Shown: positions 11,180 through 21,143 of the stretch, in pieces
Position numbering within the stretch: the first letter of the stretch is position 1
Layout of the letters: each line of letters opens with the position of its first letter
DNA from: Hydrangea macrophylla
Lineage: Eukaryota; Streptophyta; Magnoliopsida; Cornales; Hydrangeaceae
Assembly (NCBI GenBank): GCA_033977485.1
Contig: CM066982.1
Coordinates: forward strand, 34,946,218 to 35,010,217
Direction: 5' to 3'
DNA: 64,000 bases
Program-made: the position numbers and the translations under genes
The notes under the pieces: generated by a model
Databases searched by the model: none
What the model was told of the DNA's origin: nothing
What the model saw: the letters and a program-made list of their open reading frames with translations, nothing else

Positions 11180-11640
11180 GTTTGCCCCTCTTTGACAGAG
11201 TTTGTGAAGAAACGTGTATCACAAACGAAGGTCAAAGCCTGTGTGAAAGACAAGCCTTTGACCAACAGTTGAATCTTGGTAAAAACAAAAGTACGTTGCA
11301 AAATCGGGTGCACAGATAGCCAAATGCTGGTCGTGCTCAATGGTGAGCTGCCTACGTATCCCAACGGGAATCAGACCAGGACGTAGTTCGGGCAAAGGAA
11401 CAACACACAAACTCAAATTGCCACACGGATGAATGCACCTATCCTATCGTGATGCACATGCTCAACAAATTGGTGTCCCATGCTCCCGAATGTGACGATA
11501 CAGAACTATGCTCCTTCCTAGCATCAGAAATGCACTAATACCTCAAGTTTTCCTACTATGACATCGTCCTATTCTGGGGACACGTGCATGCTCTATGCGA
11601 GTTTTGAGAATCGTCTGTTTGACTGAGCCGCTTTATGCCT
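11180..11640 (-). other. Polypurine tract and distal 3' UTR of element B with hairpin motif
   Basis: On the minus strand CTCTGTCAAAGAGGGGCAAA lies directly before the 3' LTR (polypurine tract about 11180-11195). The hairpin motif is at 11380-11350: CTGATTCCCGTTGGGATAC then GTAGGCAG, followed by a GAGCACGACCA box. Arrangement and distance from the LTR match element A (4839-5100) and G (50669-50873). Confidence 0.75.
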
Positions 11641-11659
11641 TACGCTCCATAGTCAAATC

Positions 11660-12500
11660 AGGTAGCACGCTGGAAGATTAAGATGCGCTTAGCGCTTTAT
11701 ACTCTGGTGCTGAAACAGAAATATGCCGAAAGACTGAGATACGCTTTGCGTCTTATACTCTAGTGTCTCGAGGATCATCTGATTGGCTGAGATGCGCTTT
11801 GCGTCTTAGACTCTGGTGCCGAATCAGGAAGTGTGCTGAAAAGACTGAGATGCGCTTTGCGTCTTATACTCCGGTGTCTCGAGGATCATCTGATTGGCTG
11901 AGATGCGCTTTGCGTCTTAGACTCCGGTGCCGAATCAGGAAATGTGCTGAAAGAATGAGATGCGCTTTGCGTCTTATACTCCGGTGTCTCGAGGATCATC
12001 TGATTGGCTGAGATGCGCTTTGCGTCTTAGACTCCGGTGCTGAATCAGGAAATGTGCTGAAAGACTGAGATGCGCTTTGCGTCTTATACTCCGGTGTCTT
12101 GAAGATCATCTGATTGGCTGAGATGCGCTTTGCGTCTTAGACTCTGGTGCCGAATCAGGAAATGTGCTAAAAGAATGAGATGTGCTTTGCGTCTTATACT
12201 CCGGTGTCTCGAGGATCATCTGATTGGCTGAGATGCGCTTTACGTCTTAGACTCCGGTGCCGAATCAGGAAATGTGCTGAAAGACTGAGATGCACTTTGC
12301 GTCTTATACTCCGGTGTCTTGAAGATCATCTGATTGGCTGAGATGCGCTTTGCGTCTTAGACTCCGGTGCCGAATCAGGAAATGTGCTGAAAGACTGAGA
12401 TGCGCTTTGCGTCTTATACTCCGGTGTCTTGAAGATCATCTGATTGGCTGAGATGCGCTTTGCGTCTTATACTCCGGTGCCGAATCAGGAAATGAGAGTT
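11660..12500 (-). repeat. 110-bp dimeric tandem repeat in the element B 3' UTR
   Basis: GAGATGCGCTTTGCGTCTTA recurs about every 55 bp. Full units start at 11789, 11900, 12010, 12120, 12230, 12340 and 12450, a 110-bp period (first step 111). Each unit is two half-units of 57 and 53 bp that share the first 20 bp and then diverge (GTGCCGAATCAGGAAATG versus GTGTCTCGAGGATCATC). This is a small higher-order array like those that seed satellites. Confidence 0.9.
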
Positions 12501-12544
12501 CACCGAAAAGTCAGAATAGTTTCAGATTCAATGACCCCGAATTT

Positions 12545-12707
12545 ATATAGGCTGCGATTGACGTTCTTATGCCTGAGGCTGGGAATTTTGATTGGTGATT
12601 AATAGGCTTCGATAGACGACTTAAACCAAGATCGAGGATTTGATCGATGTCTTATAGGCTGCGATAGACGAGTTAGACCAAGACCGAGGATTTGATCGGT
12701 GACTTAT
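12545..12707 (-). repeat. Second tandem repeat (about 51 bp) of element B, left part
   Basis: Units contain TAGGCTGCGATAGACGACTT, AGACCAAGACCGAGGATTT and GATCGGTGACT. The array is split by element C and continues at 24039-24200. CTTAT at 12703-12707 is the target duplication of C. Confidence 0.85.
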
Positions 12708-13382
12708 TGTCACGCCCCGACGTAGCATAAATAAGGAAAGCGTTTAATTTCCTTTATGGACCCGTAGGTCGCGACAGTTTGAAGGATTGATTCCGTCCCA
12801 AACGTCGAACAACAAAACATAATAATCAGAGTAAAGCAATCAAGGCTTACAAAAATTTTCTAACTTATTACATCTTATAATACGGGGTCAACTAAGGCAC
12901 AGACCGCCTTAAAAACAAAACAATAACTTAGTGTCTGTTACAGTCATCCTTAAAACAAAACAGTTTAAAACTTAAACATGTAAACTTAAGGCATATATTT
13001 AATGAACAGTTCTCTCATTCTAAAAGCAGCTATTCTCAATTCGCATAGTCGTATGATTCCTCCTGGTTATAACCTGAAAAGCCTGAACACGAATGTCCAG
13101 GACGCATCAACGTCGTCAGCTTCAAGAAGCTGGTGAGCATTAAAAACATAACTTTAAATGTAAAACATACCCATTTACCTTTTTCCATTATCAATTTGTA
13201 AAATCAATAGTTATACCGCAGCAGGAATTTGTTTTATAAAACCACAAGGAAAAATAATAAAAGTCGTTCATTTATAAAAACAGTTACTCGTGTATGAGAC
13301 AATGCACCACACTCATCTTGCCGACTCTTTTCTCTCGACAGCCACAACAACCCACTATCCTACTCCTGGTATCTTTGAAACA

Positions 13383-13670
13383 CTAAGATAGCCACACTTT
13401 AGCAATGGGGCACCAGGGAGTGTCCAGTTTGGCTCACACTTTGGTCCGGGGTACCAGGGAGTGTCCAATGCCTCAAACTTTGAATACCCTAACCTCCATG
13501 CAAATACCGGGGCAACCCCTCACGCAGTATCCAGACTCGAGTATCAGGGACTGTCCGTAGGCCACACTTTAGCACTACCATGGGTGCCAGGGAATGTCCG
13601 AGTTCGGCGTCACACACTTTAACGCTTCCATGGGCGTCAGGGAGTGTCCATATTTGCCACCGTCGCATTT
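13383..13670 (-). repeat. Degenerate tandem repeat in the element C LTR
   Basis: About five units, each with a CACACTTT block followed some 20 bp later by CAGGGA(G/A)TGTCC. It lies 675-960 bp from the LTR 3' end. Arrays of unrelated sequence occupy the same relative place in the LTRs of D and F. A second copy is at about 21828-22090. Confidence 0.7.
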
Positions 13671-14012
13671 CAAAGATACCCTCTCCACAAAACTCAACCA
13701 CAACCACAACCACAACCACAAACTACAACCACAACCACAAACTCATACTCTTTTCCACACAGACTGACACCCACATGCATGTACCACTGACCCCGCATGA
13801 ATGATATGCACTTGAACCTAAGCAGAATACTGGATTAAAGGAACAACACGCGTACGGGGATTGATAAGTCGTACTACAATGTTTTAATCATTCAAACTTA
13901 CCCAAATAGAGTTCTGATTAACTAAATATCCCAAACAGAACCTTATCAGTATTAAAAGTTGAACCAAACAGTCCCTTAACAGAAAACAGATAAAAACAGA
14001 AACTGCCAGACT

Positions 14013-14300
14013 TCGCGCGCGCGGGACGCTCGTGTGAAAGATCGCTCGCGCGGGCTGCTCGCGCGATATGCTCAAATTTCATTTATATAAATACTTTCTG
14101 TCTGCCTGAAACAGCCAAGGTCGCGCGCGCGAATGGATCCTCACGCGACCCTCGCTCGCGCGACCTGCCTAAAATTCATTATATATATAAACTCTTCTGT
14201 CTGCCTGGGAAAGCAAGGATCGCGCGCGCGGATCGCTCGCGCGAAAGATCGCTCGCGCGGGCCGCTCGCGCGATTCTCGCGCGCGCGATCGTGGCGCGAG
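14013..14300 (-). promoter_or_regulatory. Duplicated TATA module between CpG-dense blocks (element C LTR)
   Basis: Blocks of GATCGCTCGCGCG-type sequence lie at about 14013-14077, 14121-14166 and 14218-14300. Between them are two related segments, each with a TATA-like box on the minus strand (TTTATATATATAA near 14179-14191, ATTTATATAAAT near 14081-14093) and the shared phrase GGCAGACAGAA. Duplication of one promoter module is the simplest reading. The other LTR has the same layout at 22455-22750, with an extra short CpG unit. Confidence 0.6.
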
Positions 14301-15577
14301 GTGAAGCTGAGGCTTCATCTTCCTCGCAGAAACTGCTCTGTTTCAGATTTTCAGGGTCTTCTTGACCCATTTTCAATTCTGTAAGCATATATATCATGTT
14401 ATATATGGATCTCTTCCTTTTTCAACAAGGATTAAGAATCTATGATTAATTAAACATGATTTAAACTATAGCTCTCTAATTTTATGAAAAACTAAAACAT
14501 GTCAAAACAAATTTTCTTATATACTTCCTTATATGAACAAATTAAGGTCTCATACTTTGGGTATAGTGTATATGACATGTAATCTATCATATTCATCTAA
14601 CAAAACAGGTTTTGGTTGAGTTTGGAAAATCTCCATTTTTCAAGCTATGAACTTCAACGTACAACATCAATGGTGATCCTTCAAATTAACTACTCAAATC
14701 AGTAAATAAGGAATGGATTACATTTTGAGTGAGTTAGTAATACTCACAGAGATTAAAAGCAGAGAGATTGTTGAGAAAGATAACTAATTTAAGAAACCCA
14801 ATACAAGCTTGAAGCTATGGAGTTTTGAAGTTTGCTCTCTCTCTCTCTAAACTCTCTGTGTTTTGTATAATGCAAAAAGTGTAAAATGTGTTCACAAAGT
14901 GTGTAGTGCATATACATATAGAGAGAAATTGATATGGACTTGGAGGCCAAGCAAATTGTAGCTTACTCAACAAATGAATTTTGTTTTTAATTAGCTAAAT
15001 TATAACCACAGATGTGTGTTGATATACATACATATATGTATATACACCATCAGATCTTGAAGGGGTAACTAGAGTAATAGGGGGCAATTCAAATGGTGTT
15101 TGGGAAAAATAGCTTTTGGCATAACAACACACACACCCACAAAGCATTGCCAAACAAGGCTTAAGCAAATGATGAGTTTCCATTAATAGAAATAAAGTAC
15201 AAGTCATGTCATACTTTACGTCACTTCCAAAAATCTGGGGAAATTTAGCACAGCGCGGACAGTTTTGGACATAAACTGGTATTTTCGGGGCGCGGTGGTC
15301 ACCACAAAAATACAGGAAATTCATCTTAATTTACGAAATGATTTTCTGGTTCTATAAAAATACAGCTGGAAATAAAAGAAAACATTTCTACCGTTTTTGA
15401 AATACAGTTTTGAAATCCACACAGGTATTGCTAACTTTATAAAAAATACAGTTTAACCCCAACATGAATTTTAACACATAAGAATTGAAATTAAAATAGA
15501 AGCAAACAATGTATATTTAATTTTAAATATGACAATGCAATGTACAGATTAATTAAATGAAAATGCAGGTTATTACA

Positions 15578-15592
15578 CCCTTCCTCCCTTAA
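15578..15592 (-). other. Polypurine tract of element C
   Basis: AAGGGAGGAAGGG on the minus strand, immediately before the 3' LTR start TGTAATAACC; primer for plus-strand DNA synthesis. Confidence 0.85.
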
Positions 15593-15622
15593 ACAGGATT
15601 TCGTCCCCGAAATCAAGACTAG

Positions 15623-17278
15623 CTAGTCCTGAAACAACTCCGGGTATTTCTTCCTCATATCAGCTTCAACTTCCCACGAGGCTTCGTTCTCGTCATGGTG
15701 ATTCCACTGAACCTTCACCAACGGGATATCCTTATTCCTCAGCTTCTTGATACTCTGATCCAGAATCTTCACGGGCCTCTCCTTGTACGAAATGTTATGA
15801 CTCGTCTCAATGTTGTCATAACTAACCACATGTGAGGGGTCGCGTATGTACTTCCTCAACATACTCACGTGAAACACGTTGTGAACTCCAGACATCTTTG
15901 GTGGTAGCGCCAGTCGATAAGCTACTTTCCCGACACGTTCCAAAATCTCGAACGGTCCGATGAAACGCGGGGCTAACTTTCCTCTCTTGAGACCAAAGCG
16001 TACAACTCCTCGGGTTGGTGAAACCTTGAGAAGCACGTAATTTCCAACACTAAACTCCAAATCCTTCCGGCGTCGATCAGCATAACTCTTATACCTGCTT
16101 TGAGCGGTTCTCATCCTCTCCTTGACCAAAGAAATCTTCTCGTTGGTCTCTCTAACCAAATCTGGTCCCAACAATTCTGTGTCTCTGACTTCTGCCCAAC
16201 ACAATGGAGAACGACATGGTCGTCCATACAATGCTTCGAACGGAGCCATCCCGATACTCGTATGATAACTGTTGTTATAGGCAAATTCAACCAACGGCAA
16301 GTATGTCTCCCAAGATTCTTCAAAATCGATCACACAAGCCCTGAGCATATCTTCCATTATCTGATTAACACGCTCAGTTTGTCCATCTGTCTGAGGGTGA
16401 AAAGTAGTACTCATCTTGAGCGAGGTTCCCACAGCTTCTTGCAGACTTTCCCAAAATCCAGAGGTAAAGCGTGCGTCACGGTCTGACACAATTGACACGG
16501 GTGCACCGTGAAGTCGCACAACTTGTTGTATGTACATTCGGCTCATCTTCTCTACCGGGTAAGTCATACTATAAGCGATGAAATGAGCTGACTTCGTCAA
16601 TCGATCCACGATTACCCAAATAGCGTCATGATTCTGCTGCGATCGAGGCAATCCTACTACAAAATCCATCGTAATGTGCTCCCACTTCCAACCAGGAATA
16701 GGTAGCGGTTGTAACAATCCTGACGGTCTTTGATGTTCGGCCTTGACTTGTTGACACGTCAAAAACTTGGATACAAATTCTGCCACATCCTTCTTCATAC
16801 CTTCCCACCAGAAATTTCTCTTCAAATCTTTGTACATCTTCGTTCCTCCTGGGTGAACTGTATACCTTGATTTATGTGCTTCTTCCAGGATATCCTTCCT
16901 TAGCTCTTCATCACCTGGCACACATAATCTATTCCTGCACCGATATCCTCCATCGACTCCCACCTTCCATTCTACCGGGTCTTTTTCTGACATCTTCATG
17001 AACCACGTCTGAAACGTCTCATCTTCTTTCTGAGCTCCAATAATGCGGTCGATAAGAACAGGCTGTAGGATAAGACATCCGAACAATTGTCCTTTTCCTT
17101 CTTCAGCACTCTGTACATCAAATTCCGCCAAAGTCTCCAAAGCTCGCCACTCTCTAACCATCAAGGAGGCAATCGTCTCACGAGTCTGTCGACTCAACGC
17201 ATCAGCGACCACATTAGCTTTACCGGGGTGATATTCTAATGTGAAGTCATAATCTTTGATCAACTCCATCCATCTGCG
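15623..17278 (-). pseudogene. Element C pol, distal part: RNase H end, integrase and chromodomain
   Basis: Follows two in-frame TAGs at 17302-17300 and 17281-17279 and continues the gag-pol frame to TAG at 15625-15623. It starts with the WMELIKDYDF block that ends RNase H. The integrase zinc domain follows (HKSRYTVHPGG ... KFLTC); the first of its two cysteines is Phe here. The catalytic core has ITMDFVVGLP, IVSDRDARFTS and PQTDGQTERVNQ carrying the D, D, E triad. The C-terminus has the GKLAPRFIGPF block and a chromodomain-like end with VKWQN-type residues (VKVQWNHHDENEASWE). Element D encodes the same order with a different sequence. The chromodomain is thought to guide integration to marked heterochromatin. 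Confidence 0.93.
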
Positions 17279-17281
17279 CTA

Positions 17282-19273
17282 CCTCATGTTCAACTCTTTC
17301 TATGTGAACAAATACTTTAGGCTCTTGTGATCGGAGAATAAATCAAACTTCTCACCGTAGAGATAATGTCTCCAAATCTTGAGTGCAAATACCACTGCCG
17401 CTAACTCCAAATCATGAATGGGGTAGTTCAACTCATTCGGCTTCAGTTGTCTGGATCCATAGGCTATAACTCTGCCTTCTTGCATAAGTACACACCCTAG
17501 TCCTTGATATGACGTGTCACTAAAGATAGTGAACTTCTCATCCGGCTTGGGTATTGCTAGTACCGGTGCGGTTGTGAGTCTCTCTTTCAACTCTAGAAAG
17601 GCTCGCTCATGCTTCTCTGTCCATTCGAACTTCAAATTCTTCTTCGTCAACCCTGTTAAAGGTGCTGCTATCTTTGAGAATCCCTCAACGAATCTCCTGT
17701 AATAGCCTGCGAGTCCAAGAAAACTCCGAACTTCTGTAGGGTTGCTTGGCCTAACCCAGTTCGACACAGCATCGGTTTTGGACGAATCCACAGAAATTCC
17801 TTGAGATGACACCTTGTGTCCCAAAAATTTCACTTCTTGCAACCAGAACTCACACTTACTGAACTTGGCATACAAGTGGTGGTCCTTAAGTGTCTGCATC
17901 GCAATCCGTAGATGTTGCTCGTGCTCTTCTCCTGACTTAGAATAGATCAAGATATCATCTATAAAGACGATGACAAACTGATCCAAATAAGGCTTGAACA
18001 CTCTATTCATCAGATCCATAAACACCGCCGGGGCGTTCGTCATTCCAAACGGCATCACCAGAAATTCATAATGACCATATCGGGTTCTGAACGCAGTCTT
18101 GGGTATGTCTTCTTTTCGTACCCTCAACTGATGATATCCCGACCTAAGGTCTATCTTGGAAAATGTCGTAGCTCTTTGTAGTTGATCAAACAAATCGTCA
18201 ATCCGAGGCAAGGGATACTTGTTCTTGATAGTCACGCGGTTTAGTTCTCTGTAGTCGATACACAACCTGAGCGTCCCGTCCTTCTTCTTCACGAATAACA
18301 CTGGTGCTCCCCAAGGCGATGTACTTGGACGTACAAAACCTAGGTTCTCGAGCTTTTGAACTTGTTCCTTCAATTCCAGTAGTTCTGTGGGGGCCATTCT
18401 GTAGGGAACCTTGGTGATTGGTACGGTACCCGGTATAAGCTCAATACAGAACTCTATACTTCTCTCGGGCGGCAAACCAGAAACATCTTGAAATACTTCT
18501 TCGAAGTCCTTGACTACAGGTATAGAGGAAGCTGTCATCTTTGTACTGACGACTTCGATGTGGGCTAAACGTCTCGTGAGGAACATATCTCCCGAAGGGT
18601 TACATTGAAAATCAAAGGGTTGATTCTCATTGTCGGGGAATGTAATTCTCTTCCTCGCACAATCCAACTTCACTTGATTCTGAGAGAGCCAATCCATTCC
18701 TAGGATTACGTCAAACTCCTTCATTGATAGGACAATCAACCTAGCAGGGATTTCACGGTTTCCTAACCATAAGGGACAATCCTTGCACACGTGTCCTAAT
18801 CTGACTGCAGCTCCTAATGGCGAAGTAGCCTTCAAAGCTTTCTCTAATCGATGAGGTAAAATACCCAATCTCCGAATTGTATTAACAGATATGAATGAAA
18901 GAGCAGCACCCGTATCAAATAACACTTTAACATGGGAGTTAAACAGAGTTAATGTACCTTCCACTGCTTGCTGATCAGGTTGAGCTTCTCCATAATCTCC
19001 TTCTTCGTACGCAGTTCCATCATATCCAGCGGTATCTAGGATAACAGCATTCAAGCGAGTCTGTCCCTGTTGACCATAAGTCACCTGCTTAGGAGCAGTA
19101 CAGAACATGCTGATGTGACCTGGTTCACCACAGTTGAAGCAGACTATTCCTTGCTGTGTAGCACGCCTTGGTGCCTTGCAATCACGAGCCAAATGTCCAG
19201 GGTTGCCACAGTTGAAGCACTTTCCACTACTACTTCCTTCTCCTACTCGGGTTTGAGTCAGATAGGTAATAGC
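17282..19273 (-). pseudogene. Element C pol, proximal part: zinc knuckles, protease, reverse transcriptase, RNase H
   Basis: In frame with Gag but separated by TAG at 19276-19274. It begins with two CCHC knuckles ([14 protein letters not shown] and [14 protein letters not shown]), then aspartic protease ([11 protein letters not shown]), reverse transcriptase ([20 protein letters not shown]; catalytic FIDDILIYS) and RNase H ([14 protein letters not shown], then the [10 protein letters not shown] block). Stops TAG at 17302-17300 and 17281-17279 replace codons that are Gln in element D; both fit CAG to TAG transitions. Apart from stops, catalytic residues look intact. Confidence 0.93.
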
Positions 19274-20059
19274 CTAGGTCTTCTTGCTTCCGTCAAAGTT
19301 CCTCTTCTTCCCTTGGGTACGGTTCATTGGTGGTCTATTCCCAAAATTACCCCTTTGAGGCGGTCGGAATTCAAATTGTTTTCGGTTCACTCGAGCATCC
19401 TCTTCCAAATCGGTAGCCAAACCAACAAGTCCTTCAAACGATTTATCCAAGTGGCCGAGAGTCAGGCGACGAATCTGCGGTGTCAGCCCTTGGTTATACT
19501 TCCGGATCTTCTTCTCTTCAGTATCAACCAGGTGTGGAGCGAACCGAGACAGTCTTTCGAACTGTGTGGTGTACTCTTGCACCGACTTGGTTCCTTGCGT
19601 CAGATCCATGAATTCCTTCTCTCTTCTGTGCCTCTCCGTAGCCGGGAAGTATTTCTCTAAAAATCTCCCTTTGAACGCAGTCCACGTCATTCCCATTGCA
19701 GCTCCATTCCCGATAGTAGCTATGACCGAATCCCACCAATCTGCGGCAGCATCGGTCAACTGAAACGTAGCCAATCTCCTCTTGTCCATCTCGTTGCACT
19801 GGACAGCTTTGAACATGCGGTCCATCTGTCTTAACCACTGTTCCGCCTTCCAGGGTTCCGCGGTACCCGCAAACTGTTCGGGCCTTAGAGCACGGAATCT
19901 CTCTAGCAACTTGTCTCCAGTTTGACGGTCTCTTCGGTTGTCATTCGTATTACCGATTCTTTCCAACCGTCTGATAAACGCTTCAAACATCCCTGTAGGA
20001 TCGGCAGCCTCGGGTGCTCCCTCGATCAGGTTCTTGTTCCTCCTGACTCCTCCAGCCAT
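19274..20059 (-). CDS. Element C Gag
   Basis: Starts at the ATG giving MAGGVRRNKN, as in element D ([10 protein letters not shown]); the reading frame is open further upstream, but that part is not shared. The core retrotransposon Gag domain has [36 protein letters not shown] and FLEKYFP followed by [18 protein letters not shown]. Capsid/nucleocapsid forms the particle that packages element RNA. A TAG after KKT (codon 262) ends it before the zinc knuckles, which follow in the same frame. It could be a decay mutation or, less likely, a readthrough stop. Confidence 0.9.
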   Translation of the reverse strand: MAGGVRRNKNLIEGAPEAADPTGMFEAFIRRLERIGNTNDNRRDRQTGDKLLERFRALRPEQFAGTAEPWKAEQWLRQMDRMFKAVQCNEMDKRRLATFQLTDAAADWWDSVIATIGNGAAMGMTWTAFKGRFLEKYFPATERHRREKEFMDLTQGTKSVQEYTTQFERLSRFAPHLVDTEEKKIRKYNQGLTPQIRRLTLGHLDKSFEGLVGLATDLEEDARVNRKQFEFRPPQRGNFGNRPPMNRTQGKKRNFDGSKKT

Positions 20060-20356
20060 TCTATGCATGATAGTGGTAGTAGAATGAGAAACATGCATGC
20101 AACAGTGCTATGAAGTAATTTAAATGACAACAACATTCAAAAGGGTATATTTTATATATATCACTTCTTGTCAAGTTGATACCAAAAAGCATGTATGGTC
20201 AGATCAATGCCTACCCTATCTGTATGGGTTAGGACGCATGCAAGAGTTAATGTTACAAAAATGGGTCATCACTCTAATGCATGTAATTACAGTTGCAAAA
20301 AGAGATAGAGCTACTAATCAAAAATAGTCAATATGTACAAGGCGACATCTAAACGG
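20060..20356 (-). other. Spacer between pre-gag ORF and gag in element C
   Basis: No ORF. The bases just before the gag ATG read TCTACTAC...CATAG on the minus strand, a weak 3' splice-site-like context. The corresponding spacer in D is 355 bp. Confidence 0.5.
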
Positions 20357-20953
20357 TCAGTCATCGCCGTAGGTAGCCATCAATAGGTCAAGCGAGTCGG
20401 CCTGATGCAATCGCTGAACATGGGAGGGGCCTGCCCCAAAGTTACAGCTATGAGAGGTCATCAGTGAATCAGGTCCAGGGACATCTGCCTCAGGCAAGGC
20501 TGGCTCAAGTGCAAGTGCCTCCTCAAGGTTGACTGCAAAGTCGTCCCATCCTAAGCCATCCTCCTCGGAAATAGAAGCGAGCACAATATCAACGTCACCG
20601 TCATCCTCAACAGCGGGGACGACCGGTGGAGGTACCTCTAGCTGTGCAAGGTGGGCCTGCACAACCTGAACCTCAAGGGGAAAATAGGAGGCATCGCTAT
20701 TAACCAAGCGAACCATCTCGACAAGTACTAAACGCTGAATCTCTATGAAGTAAAGAATCTCTAGGCGAGCGCGAGACAGATCGACCAGTCCTAATATGTG
20801 AATCTGATGCCAGAGATCTAGCTCGATGGTAGCAGCTGCACGCTGCCCAACAGCATTGAAATAAAGGGTCGCCGAAGCCGGCACTATCGCTCCTACCGTA
20901 ACCCAATGCCCTCCAAAAGCATCAGGTACAAACAGGGGCTGAGCTGAATCCAT
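20357..20953 (-). CDS. Pre-gag extra ORF of element C (198 aa, unknown function)
   Basis: Start chosen at the ATG giving MDSAQPLFVPDAFGG because it aligns with the starts of the related ORFs in D and F and lies just after a branch-point/3' splice-site module. The frame stays open upstream through the primer binding site, but that part is not shared. The N-terminal ~100 residues hold FVPDAFGGHW, then TLYFNAVGQRA and a helical region; a PPPVVPAV hinge follows, then an acidic tail (EEDGLGWDD, NLEEALALEP). Related by eye to 33296-34324 and 62188-61697. I recognise no known domain. Confidence 0.7.
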   Translation of the reverse strand: MDSAQPLFVPDAFGGHWVTVGAIVPASATLYFNAVGQRAAATIELDLWHQIHILGLVDLSRARLEILYFIEIQRLVLVEMVRLVNSDASYFPLEVQVVQAHLAQLEVPPPVVPAVEDDGDVDIVLASISEEDGLGWDDFAVNLEEALALEPALPEADVPGPDSLMTSHSCNFGAGPSHVQRLHQADSLDLLMATYGDD

Positions 20954-20955
20954 AC

Positions 20956-20981
20956 CTGAAAAGGTACTACTTAAGTCAGAA
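20956..20981 (-). promoter_or_regulatory. Branch point and 3' splice-site module before the pre-gag ORF (element C)
   Basis: Minus strand TTCTGACTTAAGTAG then CCTTTTCAG, with the ATG three bases after CAG. The branch-like CTGAC is about 20 nt from AG. D and F have the same arrangement at the same place. Confidence 0.5.
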
Positions 20982-21117
20982 CAGAATAATCTTAGGCGTT
21001 TGGGTTCTGAGTCTATCCTCCCTGTCGTATCATCGGGTGTGTAACACTTAATGGAATGTGGAATCGGGTCTATACTGGTAAACCCTAACTTGGCTAAACT
21101 ATCTTGTGATAAATAAT

Positions 21118-21135
21118 AACCTGGCTCTGATACCA
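21118..21135 (-). other. Primer binding site of element C (initiator Met tRNA)
   Basis: TGGTATCAGAGCCAGGTT, starting eight bases after the 5' LTR on the minus strand. The first 12 bases match the 3' end complement of plant initiator Met tRNA used by chromoviruses. Confidence 0.9.
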
Positions 21136-21143
21136 CTAAATCC

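Larger units (their letters stand above)
12708..15577 (-). repeat. 3' LTR of element C
   Basis: 2870 bp versus 2895 bp for the other copy. Contains a degenerate tandem repeat (13383-13670) with CACACTTT and CAGGGAGTGTCC, a CAACCA microsatellite (13689-13740), CpG-dense blocks with two TATA-like boxes (14013-14300), and a CT tract (14831-14850). Length changes between copies fall mainly in the CpG block and microsatellites. Confidence 0.95.

Noticed and set aside
11789..12500. Regular repeat array resembling a CRISPR
   Set aside because: The 110-bp units are repeated throughout, with no unique spacers, and lie in a plant retrotransposon 3' UTR.
20954..21136. Upstream extension of the element C pre-gag ORF to 21136
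   Set aside because: This part reads through the primer binding site and is not shared with D or F; the frame is open by chance.
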